Source: Clostridia bacterium (lineage in GTDB: Bacteria > Bacillota > Clostridia > Oscillospirales > Acutalibacteraceae). From it: a stretch of DNA of 64,000 bases. The stretch's first letter is position 1, and each line of letters begins with the position of its first letter. A program made the position numbers and the translations under genes. The stretch covers positions 58,469 to 122,468 of the forward strand of contig JAFXFC010000011.1 of assembly GCA_017513525.1 (NCBI GenBank), read 5' to 3'. Below are positions 1 through 9,034 of this stretch, one piece after another. Below the pieces are notes generated by a model that made no database searches, had not been told where the DNA came from, and saw only the letters and a list, made by a program, of their open reading frames with translations.

Positions 1-252
1 TGCCGAGTTGCTTTTTGAAAGCTCATTGTCTGTAATACCCGTAAGCGCTGTAATAAAAGGCGGCAGAGGTCTATGTATATTTATGGTTTCGGAAAAAGTG
101 CCTGTGATTTTCCCGTCACAAACTCTTATTCCCGAAACTTCTATAATATCGTCATACAGTGGGCTTAGTCCCGTAGTTTCAATATCTATACAGACGAAGC
201 TTCTCGGAAAACATGTCAGACACTTGCCCTTGAATGCTCTTTCACACACCAT
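1..252 (-). CDS. DnaQ-like 3'-5' exonuclease, N-terminal part (runs off the window)
   Basis: The minus strand is open from an ATG at 252 to the window edge, giving 84 codons without a stop. The translation has FVCIDIETTGLSP near residues 18-30, followed by IIEVSGIRV. This is the ExoI motif (DxE) of DEDDh exonucleases such as DnaQ/PolC epsilon subunits. The later stretch ALTGITDNEL matches the usual motif after the first core strands. The family degrades DNA or RNA from the 3' end with two metal ions. The gene starts 2 bp after the mrp stop, so the two are probably cotranscribed. The missing C-terminus prevents telling a plain exonuclease from a DinG or PolC-like fusion. Confidence 0.75.
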   Translation of the reverse strand, partial: MVCERAFKGKCLTCFPRSFVCIDIETTGLSPLYDDIIEVSGIRVCDGKITGTFSETINIHRPLPPFITALTGITDNELSKSNSA

Positions 253-254
253 AA

Positions 255-1079
255 TTATTTAATAATTTTTTCGGCAAGTTCAGCAATTTCCTTGCAGTCT
301 GAAAGCTCAATCATGCCCTTATCGCAGGCTGCTGCGAGCTTTGTGTTAATGGGAAGCTTTGCGATATTTTCAATTCCGTGTGACTTTGCAATTTCTTCAA
401 TATGGCTTTCGCCGTAAATGTGATGACGCTTACCGCAGTCTGGACATTCAAAATATGAATAGTTTTCAACGATACCGAGAACGGGAATGTTCATCATTTC
501 AGCCATTTTAACTGCCTTGTCAACTATCATTGAAACAAGCTCCTGAGGAGATGTTACAACAATAATTCCTTTAACGGGAAGTGACTGGAAAACAGTAAGG
601 GGAACGTCACCTGTTCCGGGAGGCATATCAACAAACATATAGTCAATATCTCCCCAGACAACATCTGTCCAGAACTGCTTTACAGCACCTGCAATAACAG
701 GACCTCTCCAGATAACGGGATCGCTCTCATTTTCAAGAAGAAGATTAAGTGACATAAGCTCAATCCCTGTTGATGTCTTTGCAGGGAATATGCCAAGATC
801 ATTGCCCTCGGCCTTCTCGTGAATACCAAAGCTCTGGGGCATTGAAGGACCTGTGATATCTGCATCAATAATTGCGGTCTTAAAGCCCTTTCTCTGTGAT
901 TCAACTGCGAGAAGGGAGGTTACGAGGGATTTTCCTACACCGCCCTTACCGCTGACAACAGCGATAACATTTTTTATATCGGACATTTTATTTTGTTCTG
1001 CAAGAAAAGATTTTTTCTGTTCTGCACTGCCGCATTTTGCGGAGCATGTTTCACAGTTATGTGTACAATTTTCGCTCAT
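255..1079 (-). CDS. mrp: Mrp/NBP35-family Fe-S cluster carrier ATPase
   Basis: This is a 274-residue P-loop ATPase of the Mrp/ApbC family, which binds and transfers Fe-S clusters in the cytoplasm. The deviant Walker A VSGKGGVGKS lies near residues 42-51, followed by the switch DADITGPSMP and the family motif DMPPGTGD. The N-terminus is Cys-rich (CTHNCETCSAKC), and a CPDC pair sits near residue 213. Both are typical of clostridial Mrp proteins and are possible cluster ligands. I place the start at ATG 1079, because AAAGAGGTG lies just upstream. A longer open frame to 1121 has no ribosome binding site. It is followed after 2 bp by the exonuclease gene. Confidence 0.9.
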   Translation of the reverse strand: MSENCTHNCETCSAKCGSAEQKKSFLAEQNKMSDIKNVIAVVSGKGGVGKSLVTSLLAVESQRKGFKTAIIDADITGPSMPQSFGIHEKAEGNDLGIFPAKTSTGIELMSLNLLLENESDPVIWRGPVIAGAVKQFWTDVVWGDIDYMFVDMPPGTGDVPLTVFQSLPVKGIIVVTSPQELVSMIVDKAVKMAEMMNIPVLGIVENYSYFECPDCGKRHHIYGESHIEEIAKSHGIENIAKLPINTKLAAACDKGMIELSDCKEIAELAEKIIK

Positions 1080-1186
1080 ATTAAAACACCTCTTTAAATT
1101 TACCCTATAATTATACCCCAAAATGTAATAAAGTCAATAAGCAGAAACACTCCGAAGGGGATAATTTCGGAGTGTTCCTGTTTTGA

Positions 1187-1532
1187 GGAGATATTTTATG
1201 AAGAAAACGAGATAGCAATCAACTTGCTGTGTCTATAATATAAGCTTTATTGCTTAAAACAATCTTAAGCGTAAAAAAATTATATTTTGAACAAGAAAAC
1301 GGATTCGCCGAAGCCTCAGGCGACCGTTTTCGGTGAGGCCTCGCCGAGGGAAGTTTACTTCCCGTTCGGCGGGACATAAAATCTTTTTACTTTATAGGAA
1401 GGAATTTCCTATAAAGTAAAAAATGTCTTTAAGTTTCTTTTCAGTTTATATATGTATACTGAGTATGCAATAAGGAAAGTTTATTGAATTAAGTACATTT
1501 TGCTTTGCTCGTTTTCTTCATAAATAATCTCC
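1187..1532. mobile_element. MITE-like non-coding element with 25-bp terminal inverted repeats
   Basis: The left end at 1187-1211 (GGAGATATTTTATGAAGAAA then ACGAG) is repeated inverted at 1508-1532, with 23 of 25 positions identical. The similarity continues weakly inward (AGCAA). The interior has no gene but carries the three-hairpin repeat at 1295-1422. I see no target-site duplication. The size, terminal repeats and lack of coding capacity fit a miniature inverted-repeat element, but no transposase is present to confirm mobility. Confidence 0.5.
1295..1422. repeat. Three-hairpin dispersed repeat, copy 1
   Basis: Three consecutive stem-loops are present. Hairpin 1 is 1295-1331 (GAAAACGG with CCGTTTTC). 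Hairpin 2 is 1342-1371 (CGCCG and GGGAAG with CTTCCC and CGGCG). Hairpin 3 is a perfect 17-bp stem, 1384-1400 with 1406-1422. A second copy lies at 39131-39260 in the same orientation. Hairpin 3 and the linker GGGACATAAAATC are identical in both copies, while hairpin 2 differs by paired changes that keep the stems. Confidence 0.85.
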
Positions 1533-1538
1533 ACAACG

Positions 1539-1572
1539 GAAAAAACCGCAGTTCCTACCTGCGGTTTTTTTC
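1539..1572 (-). terminator. Rho-independent terminator (bidirectional) after the DUF6054-like gene
   Basis: AAAAACCGCAG (1541-1551) pairs with CTGCGGTTTTT (1559-1569), and T runs follow on both strands. It lies just beyond the stop of the minus-strand gene at 1595. Confidence 0.85.
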
Positions 1573-1594
1573 GTTTCATTGTATTTTGTTGCAA

Positions 1595-1927
1595 TCAGTC
1601 TAAAAGATTGGCGAGCTTTTCAAGAAAGGCTTCTTCACCGAAGGTGTTTACCTTAAAGAACATAGCCTGACTTCCGCCCGCAGTAATTGCGGAAAGATAA
1701 ACAGGTTCGTTGACACTGCCTTGAAAAAGAGTTACCGAAAGACTGACACGGTTGCCGCCCATATAGGAATATCTTTCAAAAACTCTTACGGCACATTTTG
1801 CCTCACCGCTTCTGAAAAAGCTTGAATCTTCAAGTGAGGCAGAAACACTGCCTCCCAGAATTCCTTGCTCAATTTTACTGAGTATCTGTTCAAAATTTCC
1901 GTTAAGTCTTCTTTCAAGCTTTGCCAT
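1595..1927 (-). CDS. Small conserved protein, DUF6054-like
   Basis: This encodes 110 residues with no signal peptide or membrane segment. An AAGGAGG site stands 8 bases before the ATG, and a clear terminator follows, so it is probably a single-gene unit. The pattern MAKLERRLNGNFEQ, then CAVRVFERYSYMGGNRVSLS, then SAITAGGSQAMFFK resembles the uncharacterised DUF6054 family of Clostridia as I remember it. The function of that family is not known. The protein is probably cytoplasmic with mixed alpha/beta structure. The gene is real, but the family label is from memory. Confidence 0.75.
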   Translation of the reverse strand: MAKLERRLNGNFEQILSKIEQGILGGSVSASLEDSSFFRSGEAKCAVRVFERYSYMGGNRVSLSVTLFQGSVNEPVYLSAITAGGSQAMFFKVNTFGEEAFLEKLANLLD

Positions 1928-2293
1928 AATAAAGCCCTCCTTTTTATGAAATTTATTTTATATATCTGTAATAATTATACTGAATTCAGGTGAAAAATGC
2001 TTCTTTACGGAAGGTTGAACAACATTTTATTTATTTTGTGCTTCGCACTTAGGGCACCCCCGGCGAGGGTTCCCTAAAACCTTCCTGCGCTAAAAAAGCA
2101 TATCGGATTTCGCTGTCTGCGGACAGCGACGAAAGGCTCTGCCTCTCGACACCGTGACCTTTTGAAAAAGGTCAACGAAAACTTCAATCGGCGCTTCCGC
2201 GCCAAGTTTCATACCACCAACTTTTATTTAAAAACAAAAATATAGTTATAAAAGGACTGAAACGGAGTTGCCGAATCAGCCCTTTTAGTTTTT
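1928..2293. repeat. Gene-free stretch with a cluster of palindromes
   Basis: No gene is visible. Between about 2035 and 2215 there are consecutive short palindromes: AGGGCACC..GGGTTCCCT, GCTGTCTGCGGACAGC, GACCTTTTGAAAAAGGTC and GGCGCTTCCGCGCC. They are more GC-rich than the flanks. Such strings are typical of dispersed intergenic repeats in Clostridia. The last 40 bases of the window look like the start of a second, inverted copy. Confidence 0.5.
2249..2286 (-). terminator. Terminator-like hairpin after fhs
   Basis: On the minus strand, AAAAGGGCTGA pairs with TCAGTCCTTTT just after the fhs stop, followed by an A/T-rich tail. It probably ends the long pyr-pur-fhs transcription unit. Confidence 0.6.
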
Positions 2294-3970
2294 TTAGAAA
2301 AGTCCTGTGATTTTGCCGTTTTCGTCAACATCTATTCTTTCTGCTGCGGGAACCTTGGGAAGTCCGGGCATTGTGAGAATATCACCTGTGAGAACTACTA
2401 TGAAGCCTGCACCTGCAGAAACCTTGACATTCTTAACGGTAACTCTGAAGCCTTCGGGAGCACCAAGCTTTGTGGGGTCGTCAGAGAATGAATACTGTGT
2501 TTTTGCAACACAAATGGGAAGATTTCCGAAGCCGAGAGCTGTGAGCTGTTCAATCTGCTTCTTTGCAGCAGGTAAAACATTAATGCCGTCACCGCCGTAA
2601 ACCTTTTTTACAATGGCTTCAATTTTTTCTTCAATTGTTGTGTCAAGCTCGTAAGCAAAGGTGAAATTGCCCTTTTCTTCTTCGCAAAGACGTACAACTT
2701 CCTTTGCGAGCTCTTCGCCGCCCTTGCCGCCTTGGGCCCATACTGTTGAAAGAACGGTATTTACACCGAGTTCCTTGCACTTTTTGATAATGAAATCAAT
2801 TTCGTTATCTGTATCGGTGGGGAAGCGGTTAACTGCAACAACGCAGGGGAGCTTATATACATTCTTGATGTTTGAAACATGGCGAAGAAGATTAGGAATA
2901 CCCTTTTCGAGAGCTGCAAGATCTTCAGTACCCAGTGCAGTTTTGGGGAGACCGCCGTGCATCTTAAGAGCACGGACCGTTGCAACAACTACGACTGCAT
3001 CGGGAGTAAGACCTGCAAGTCTGCACTTGATATCAAGGAATTTTTCAGCACCGAGGTCGGCACCGAAGCCCGCTTCTGTGACAGTGTAGTCGCCCATCTT
3101 AAGAGCAATTTTTGTTGCCATAACAGAGTTACAGCCGTGTGCAATATTAGCAAAAGGACCGCCGTGAACGAATGCGGGAGTACCTTCAAGTGTCTGAACA
3201 AGGTTGGGCTTTAATGCGTCCTTAAGAAGAGCAGTCATAGCGCCCTGAGCATTGAGCTGTCCGCAAGTTACGGGCTTATCGTCATAGGTGTAGCCGACAA
3301 TGATATTTGAAAGCTTTTCTTTGAGCTCTGTAATAGAATTTGAAAGGCAAAGCACTGCCATAATTTCACTTGCAACCGTGATATCAAAGCCGTCTTCACG
3401 GGGGACACCGTTAGCCTTACCGCCCATACCGTCGACAATGAAACGAAGCTGACGGTCGTTCATATCGACGCATCGCTTCCATGTGATTTTTCTGACATCA
3501 ATGCCGAGCTGGTTACCCTGCTGAATGTGATTATCGAGCATAGCAGCAAGAAGATTGTTTGCAGCACCTATAGCGTGGAAGTCACCCGTAAAGTGAAGAT
3601 TTATATCTTCCATGGGAACTACCTGAGCATATCCGCCGCCTGCAGCACCGCCCTTGACACCGAAAACGGGGCCGAGTGAGGGTTCACGAAGAGCTACTGT
3701 TACATTCTTGCCGATTCGTCTGAGACCGTCTGCAAGACCTATTGTAGTTGTGGTTTTGCCCTCACCTGCAGGTGTGGGAGTGATAGCTGTAACAAGAACG
3801 AGCTTACCGTCTTTTTTATCTGTTTCTTTAAGAAGTGAAAGATCGACCTTTGCCTTATAATTGCCGTACTGTTCAATATATTTTTCATCAACTTGTGCAG
3901 TTTTTGCAATTTCAGTGATGTGACGCATTTTACAGCTCTGAGCAATTTCTATATCGGATTTGTATTCCAA
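2294..3970 (-). CDS. fhs: Formate-tetrahydrofolate ligase
   Basis: This is a 558-residue enzyme of full family length. It joins formate to tetrahydrofolate with ATP to make 10-formyl-THF in the cytoplasm. The family P-loop [20 protein letters not shown] lies near residues 65-84, followed by [20 protein letters not shown]. The start is TTG at 3970: AAAGGAGG sits 7 bases upstream and no in-frame ATG is better placed. It follows purL by 71 bp with a perfect 12-bp stem hairpin between them. 10-formyl-THF is the donor for PurN and for AICAR formyltransferase encoded upstream, so its place at the end of the purine cluster makes functional sense. Confidence 0.96.
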   Translation of the reverse strand: MEYKSDIEIAQSCKMRHITEIAKTAQVDEKYIEQYGNYKAKVDLSLLKETDKKDGKLVLVTAITPTPAGEGKTTTTIGLADGLRRIGKNVTVALREPSLGPVFGVKGGAAGGGYAQVVPMEDINLHFTGDFHAIGAANNLLAAMLDNHIQQGNQLGIDVRKITWKRCVDMNDRQLRFIVDGMGGKANGVPREDGFDITVASEIMAVLCLSNSITELKEKLSNIIVGYTYDDKPVTCGQLNAQGAMTALLKDALKPNLVQTLEGTPAFVHGGPFANIAHGCNSVMATKIALKMGDYTVTEAGFGADLGAEKFLDIKCRLAGLTPDAVVVVATVRALKMHGGLPKTALGTEDLAALEKGIPNLLRHVSNIKNVYKLPCVVAVNRFPTDTDNEIDFIIKKCKELGVNTVLSTVWAQGGKGGEELAKEVVRLCEEEKGNFTFAYELDTTIEEKIEAIVKKVYGGDGINVLPAAKKQIEQLTALGFGNLPICVAKTQYSFSDDPTKLGAPEGFRVTVKNVKVSAGAGFIVVLTGDILTMPGLPKVPAAERIDVDENGKITGLF

Positions 3971-4003
3971 AATATTTTCCTCCTTTGGTTTTTTAAGGGG
4001 AGA

Positions 4004-4032
4004 GCAAAGAAGCAGAAATCCTGCTTCTTTGC
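4004..4032 (-). promoter_or_regulatory. Perfect hairpin between purL and fhs
   Basis: GCAAAGAAGCAG (4004-4015) and CTGCTTCTTTGC (4021-4032) form a perfect 12-bp stem with a 5-base loop. On the coding (minus) strand it is followed by TCTCCCC rather than a T run, so it is not a standard terminator. It could stabilise the 3' end of the purL message or lower fhs expression. Confidence 0.55.
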
Positions 4033-4041
4033 GTGTTTTTA

Positions 4042-7000
4042 TTATTCAGTAAAATATTTAACAGCTGCTTTGAACATCTGTATATCATATTCGCCGGGAA
4101 CGTTCTTGTAAAGTCCGTCAGCGATTCTTTCGGAGTGACCCATCTTACCGAATACTCTGCCGTCGGGGGAGGTGATACCCTCAATAGCGCAAAGAGAACC
4201 GTTGGGATTAAAGTCAATGTTTGCGGTAGCGTTGCCGTCAAGGTCAACGTACTGTGTTGCAATCTGTCCGTTCTTACTGAGCTCTTCAATTAATTCGGGG
4301 GAAGCCAGGAACTTTCCTTCACCGTGAGAGATAGGTACATTCACAATGTCACCGACATTCATAAGGCTGAGCCAGGGAGACTTTGTTGATGCGATACGAG
4401 TGTGAACAATTCTGCTCTGGTGACGGTTGATGTTGTTGAAAGTAAGAGTGGGACAATTTTCATCAGTATCAATAATCTTTCCGTAGGGAACAAGACCGAG
4501 CTTGATAAGAGCCTGGAAACCGTTACAGATACCGCACATAAGACCGTCACGGTTGTCAAGAAGGTCCGTTACAGCCTCTTTGACTGCGGGGTTACGGAAG
4601 AATGCAGTAATAAACTTTGCTGAACCGTCGGGCTCGTCACCGCCTGAGAAACCGCCGGGAATGAAAATTATCTGGCTTTCTTTGACCTTCTTTGAGAAGC
4701 CTTCAACACTTCTTGCAACATCTTCCGCGGTGAGGTTTCTTATTACGAAAATTTCAGCCTCTGCACCTGCTTTTTCAACAGCACGAGCCGAGTCGTATTC
4801 ACAGTTTGTGCCGGGGAATACGGGAATAAGAACCTTGGGACGGGCTACCTTATTCTGAGGTCTCAAACTGCACTTGCCTTCAAAGGAGAATGTGGGAATT
4901 TCACCCTTGTCTTCCTTTGCCTTTGTGGGATATACATCTTCAAGTGTGGCAGTGTGTAATTTATAAAGCTCTTCAATTGAAGCAGAGTCTTCACCGAGAT
5001 TGATAACGGGTTCTTCAGTAGTTGTACCGATTTTCATTACACCGGGAAGAGCTACATCTTCTGTAAGCTCAGCTACTATAAAGCCCCACATGCCGAGATG
5101 CCAATTGTCTTTAAGGTCAGAGGATGCGTTGAAGCCTATGTTATTACCGAAGGACATCTTCATAACTGCTTCGCCGATACCGTGCTCAACTGCCCATGAA
5201 GCCTTAACCTTACCCTCTTTACAAAGGCTGTGGAATGCTTCCCATGTAGATTTCAGGCTTTCTGCACTTTCGTCTTTAGCACCGAAGAGGTAAACGGGAT
5301 TTCCTGCTTCCTTGAATTCGGGGCTTATTACATCCTGCTTCTTGATAGGAGCAATAGCAAAGGAAATAAGTGTGGGAGGAACGTCCTTGTCAAGGAAGCT
5401 GCCTGACATTGAGTCCTTACCGCCTATACCAGCAGCGCTTAATTCAAGCTGGGCATCAAGTGCACCTAAAAGAGCTGCAAAGGGCTTACCCCAACGCTCG
5501 GGCTCTGTCTTGAGCTTCTCGAAGAATTCCTGTAATGTAAGATATGCTTTTTGGTAGTCACAGCCAGCAGCAACCAGCTTTGCAACTGAATTATAAATTG
5601 ATGCGTGAGCACCTGTATAAGGATCAACGGAAAGGTGATCAGGATCGCAACCCCAGCTGAATACGCTTGCCATGTCTGTTTCCTGTCCGGGAAGAACGGG
5701 TAATACAGCAGCCATAGACTGAGCGGGGGTCAGCTGACGCTTACCGCCGTAAGGCATAATGATACTGCCGGCACCGATAGTTGAGTCAAAGCGTTCTACA
5801 AGACCTCTCTGGCTTGCGGTGCGAAGGTCAGAAGCCATTTCGCGTAATGAGCCGTACATTGCCTTACTTAATACGGAAAGGTCTTTTTCTGTAACGTGGG
5901 CATCTGTATGCTTGACAGCACCGTTTGTATCAAGGAATTCACGGCTGAGGTTTGCAATGATATTGCCCTTCCATTTCATAACCATACGCTCTTCTTCGGT
6001 TACAACTGCAACACGGTAAGCTTCAAGGTTTTCTTTCTGAGCAAATTCAATGAATTTATCTGCATCCTCGGCAGAAACTACAACTGCCATACGCTCCTGT
6101 GATTCGGAAATAGCAATTTCAGTACCGTCAAGACCTTCATACTTTTTGCGTACTGCATCAAGGTCAATCTGAAGACCGGGAGCAAGCTCACCTATAGCAA
6201 CGGAAACACCGCCTGCACCGAAGTCGTTGCAACGCTTGATAAGACGGGTAACTTCTGCATTTCTGAAAAGTCTCTGGATTTTTCTTTCTTCGGGAGCATT
6301 ACCCTTCTGAACTTCGGAAGCCATTGTGGTAAGAGATTTCATATTGTGGCTCTTTGATGAGCCTGTAGCACCGCCGATACCATCACGGCCTGTGCGTCCG
6401 CCGAGAAGAACGATAACATCACCGGGTGCGGGTCTTTCACGGCGTACATTGTAAGCGGGAGCAGCGGCAACAACAGCACCGCATTCCATACGCTTTGCAA
6501 CGAAGCCTTCGTGATACATTTCAGCAACATGACCTGTTGCAAGACCTATCTGATTTCCGTAAGAGGAGTAGCCTGCGGCAGCTGTCTGACAGATTTTACG
6601 CTGAGGAAGCTTGCCGGGTAAGGTTTCTGCTATAGTTTTTCTGGGGTCACCTGCGCCCGTTACACGCATAGCCTGATGAACATAAGCACGGCCTGAAAGG
6701 GGATCACGGATACAACCGCCGATACAGGTAGCGGCACCGCCGAAGGGCTCAATTTCTGTGGGATGGTTGTGAGTTTCATTCTTGAACATAAGAAGCCAGT
6801 CCTGATCCTCGCCGTTAACAGTAGCTGTTACATGGATTGAGCAGGCATTGATTTCTTCACTTTCGTCAAGCTCGGGAAGAAGACCGCGCTTTTTAAGTGT
6901 CTTTGTGCCGATTGTGGCAATATCCATAAGAGTCTGAGGACGCTTAGCAGCCTTTTCTTCGCCGTAAACCTCTATTCTTGCGGCAAGATAACGCTCGTAA

Positions 7001-7734
7001 GCTGCCTGTACTGCGGGGTCGTCAATACGAACATTGTCAATATGTGTGGAGAATGTTGTGTGACGGCAATGGTCAGACCAATATGTGTCAACAACACGGA
7101 TTTCTGTGATTGTGGGATCTCTGTGCTCCGTATCTCTGAAGTAGCCTTGAAGGAACTTAAGGTCGTCAAGGTCCATAGCAAGTCCCTTCTCATCAAGGAG
7201 CTGGGAGAGTGCGGCTTCATCCATAACGGTAAAGCCTTCAACTACAGCAACCTTTTCGGGAGCTGCATAAACTGCTGTAAGTGTTTCGGGCTTTTCGAGT
7301 GCTGCTTCACGGCTTTCAACAGCATTGATTACATGATGCTTGAATGCTTCAATATCTGCCTCGGTGAGTGCACCGTAAATTGCATAAACCTTTGCTGTAC
7401 GGATAAGGGGACGTTCACCCTGAGAGATAATCTGAATACACTGAGCGGCAGAGTCAGCTCTCTGGTCAAACTGACCGGGAAGTGCTTCAACTGCGAAAAC
7501 GAAAGCATCAGAAATTTCCACGCTGTCGGATACATTGTCGAGCTGAGGCTCAGAAAAAACAGTCTTTACCGCGTAGTCAAATAATTCTTCTGTAATATTT
7601 TCTGCATCGTAGCGATTGAAAAGACGGATATCCTCCAAGCCTTCAATGCCGAGAAGATTTTTTGCTTCTGCAAGAAGTCCCTTGGCTTCATTGTCAAGCC
7701 CTGCCTTCTTTTCTACAAATATACGATAAACCAT
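4042..7734 (-). CDS. purL: Phosphoribosylformylglycinamidine synthase, single-chain type
   Basis: This 1230-residue protein joins the PurS-like, PurL and PurQ parts in one chain. It converts FGAR, glutamine and ATP to FGAM. The synthetase half contains [20 protein letters not shown] and [16 protein letters not shown]. The C-terminal glutaminase starts near residue 960 ([14 protein letters not shown]) and keeps its nucleophile in GICNG (Cys near 1070) and the His/Glu of SHGEG (near 1137-1139). So this glutaminase looks intact, unlike that of PurF in the same cluster. I start at ATG 7734 with TGGAGGAAA upstream; the open frame to 7809 would overlap purD. It lies 19 bp after purD. Confidence 0.96.
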   Translation of the reverse strand: MVYRIFVEKKAGLDNEAKGLLAEAKNLLGIEGLEDIRLFNRYDAENITEELFDYAVKTVFSEPQLDNVSDSVEISDAFVFAVEALPGQFDQRADSAAQCIQIISQGERPLIRTAKVYAIYGALTEADIEAFKHHVINAVESREAALEKPETLTAVYAAPEKVAVVEGFTVMDEAALSQLLDEKGLAMDLDDLKFLQGYFRDTEHRDPTITEIRVVDTYWSDHCRHTTFSTHIDNVRIDDPAVQAAYERYLAARIEVYGEEKAAKRPQTLMDIATIGTKTLKKRGLLPELDESEEINACSIHVTATVNGEDQDWLLMFKNETHNHPTEIEPFGGAATCIGGCIRDPLSGRAYVHQAMRVTGAGDPRKTIAETLPGKLPQRKICQTAAAGYSSYGNQIGLATGHVAEMYHEGFVAKRMECGAVVAAAPAYNVRRERPAPGDVIVLLGGRTGRDGIGGATGSSKSHNMKSLTTMASEVQKGNAPEERKIQRLFRNAEVTRLIKRCNDFGAGGVSVAIGELAPGLQIDLDAVRKKYEGLDGTEIAISESQERMAVVVSAEDADKFIEFAQKENLEAYRVAVVTEEERMVMKWKGNIIANLSREFLDTNGAVKHTDAHVTEKDLSVLSKAMYGSLREMASDLRTASQRGLVERFDSTIGAGSIIMPYGGKRQLTPAQSMAAVLPVLPGQETDMASVFSWGCDPDHLSVDPYTGAHASIYNSVAKLVAAGCDYQKAYLTLQEFFEKLKTEPERWGKPFAALLGALDAQLELSAAGIGGKDSMSGSFLDKDVPPTLISFAIAPIKKQDVISPEFKEAGNPVYLFGAKDESAESLKSTWEAFHSLCKEGKVKASWAVEHGIGEAVMKMSFGNNIGFNASSDLKDNWHLGMWGFIVAELTEDVALPGVMKIGTTTEEPVINLGEDSASIEELYKLHTATLEDVYPTKAKEDKGEIPTFSFEGKCSLRPQNKVARPKVLIPVFPGTNCEYDSARAVEKAGAEAEIFVIRNLTAEDVARSVEGFSKKVKESQIIFIPGGFSGGDEPDGSAKFITAFFRNPAVKEAVTDLLDNRDGLMCGICNGFQALIKLGLVPYGKIIDTDENCPTLTFNNINRHQSRIVHTRIASTKSPWLSLMNVGDIVNVPISHGEGKFLASPELIEELSKNGQIATQYVDLDGNATANIDFNPNGSLCAIEGITSPDGRVFGKMGHSERIADGLYKNVPGEYDIQMFKAAVKYFTE

Positions 7735-7753
7735 AGATAAATTTCCTCCATTA

Positions 7754-9016
7754 TCATTTAGCCTGAAGAGCACGCTTACCAATATCGGATCTTCTGTAAG
7801 CACCTTCAAACTTCACACCGTCAGAAAGACGATATGCTTCCTTGATTGCAGCTTCAAGAGTATCTGCAACTGCGGTAGTGCCGGTAACTCTGCCGCCCCA
7901 GGTAACAAGCTTTCCGTTTTCCTCTTTTGCACCTGCAACGAACGTTGCCGCAAGTGCCTCATCAGTAAAGGTGATTTCATATCCCTTTTCGTAAGCAGTG
8001 GGATAGCCCTTTGATGCCGTAATTACACAGCAGGCACTCTTGGGGGAGAATTTAACCTCAGTTTCTGCGAGTTTTTCTTCCGTTACTGCCTTCATTACAG
8101 TGAGAAGATCGCTTTCAAGAAGGGGAAGCACAACCTGTGTTTCAGGGTCGCCGAAACGGCAGTTATATTCAATAACCTTGGGACCGTCCTTTGTAATCAT
8201 AAGACCGAAATAAAGACAGCCTTTGAAGGTTCTGCCTTCCTCGTTCATGGCATTGATTGTGGGAAGGAAAATTTCCTTCATGCAACGGTCTGCAACTTCC
8301 TTTGTATAGTAAGGGTTGGGAGCAATTGTACCCATACCGCCCGTATTAAGTCCCGTATCGTTGTCACCGATTCTCTTGTGGTCCATAGAGGACACCATAG
8401 GTTTTACGGTCTTGCCGTCTGTGAATGCAAGTACGGAAACCTCGGGACCTTCAAGGAATTCTTCAATAACGATGTTATCACCGCTCTTGCCGAATGCCTT
8501 ATCGAGCATCATGGATTTAACTGCATCCTTTGCTTCTTCAAGAGTGAATGCAATAATAACACCCTTACCGAGAGCAAGTCCGTCTGCTTTTATAACAGTG
8601 GGAATGGGCGCAGTATCAAGATAACTGAGAGCCTTTTCCATATCACTGAAAACTTCGTATTTTGCAGTGGGAATGTTATATTTTTTCATAAGGTTCTTTG
8701 AAAAAACCTTACTGCCTTCAATTATAGCGGCGTTAGCGCGAGGACCGAAGCAGGGGATACCGATTTCTTCGAGTCTGTCAACACAGCCGAGTACCAGCGG
8801 ATCATCGGGAGCTACAACCGCATAATCAATCCCGTTTTCCTTTGCGAAATTCACAATTCCGTCAATGTCGGTAGCGCCGATGCTCACTAACGTGGCAACC
8901 TTTGCCATACCGCCGTTGCCGGGGAGTGCGAAAATCTCTGTAACTTCGGGATTTTCCTTAATTTTCTTTATGATGGCGTGTTCTCTTCCGCCACCGCCTA
9001 CAACCATTATCTTCAT
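7754..9016 (-). CDS. purD: Phosphoribosylamine-glycine ligase
   Basis: This is a 420-residue ATP-grasp enzyme that joins phosphoribosylamine and glycine to make GAR, the second step of purine synthesis. The N-terminal loop VVGGGGREHAI lies at residues 4-14. Further on come KADGLALGKGVIIA, the ATP-grasp core, and EYNCRFGDPETQVVLPLL, the family signature. The start at ATG 9016 has GGAG 8 bases upstream. A TTG at 9034 would place that GGAG inside the coding sequence and is less likely. It follows the AICAR formyltransferase gene by 18 bp. Confidence 0.96.
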   Translation of the reverse strand: MKIMVVGGGGREHAIIKKIKENPEVTEIFALPGNGGMAKVATLVSIGATDIDGIVNFAKENGIDYAVVAPDDPLVLGCVDRLEEIGIPCFGPRANAAIIEGSKVFSKNLMKKYNIPTAKYEVFSDMEKALSYLDTAPIPTVIKADGLALGKGVIIAFTLEEAKDAVKSMMLDKAFGKSGDNIVIEEFLEGPEVSVLAFTDGKTVKPMVSSMDHKRIGDNDTGLNTGGMGTIAPNPYYTKEVADRCMKEIFLPTINAMNEEGRTFKGCLYFGLMITKDGPKVIEYNCRFGDPETQVVLPLLESDLLTVMKAVTEEKLAETEVKFSPKSACCVITASKGYPTAYEKGYEITFTDEALAATFVAGAKEENGKLVTWGGRVTGTTAVADTLEAAIKEAYRLSDGVKFEGAYRRSDIGKRALQAK

Positions 9017-9034
9017 TCTATGCTTCTCCGTCAA

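Larger units (their letters stand above)
1080..1594. other. Gene-free stretch: hairpin, inverted-repeat element and terminator
   Basis: No credible gene is present in these roughly 515 bp. The stretch holds a hairpin at 1146-1176 (AACACTCCGAA paired with TTCGGAGTGTT), a 346-bp element bounded by inverted repeats (1187-1532) and a bidirectional terminator (1539-1572). The frame on the plus strand covering 853-1110 is an antisense shadow of mrp. Confidence 0.8.

Noticed and set aside
7042..7584. 180-codon plus-strand open frame
   Set aside because: It lies antisense within purL, has Cys-rich low-complexity content and no ribosome binding site. It is a shadow of the real gene.
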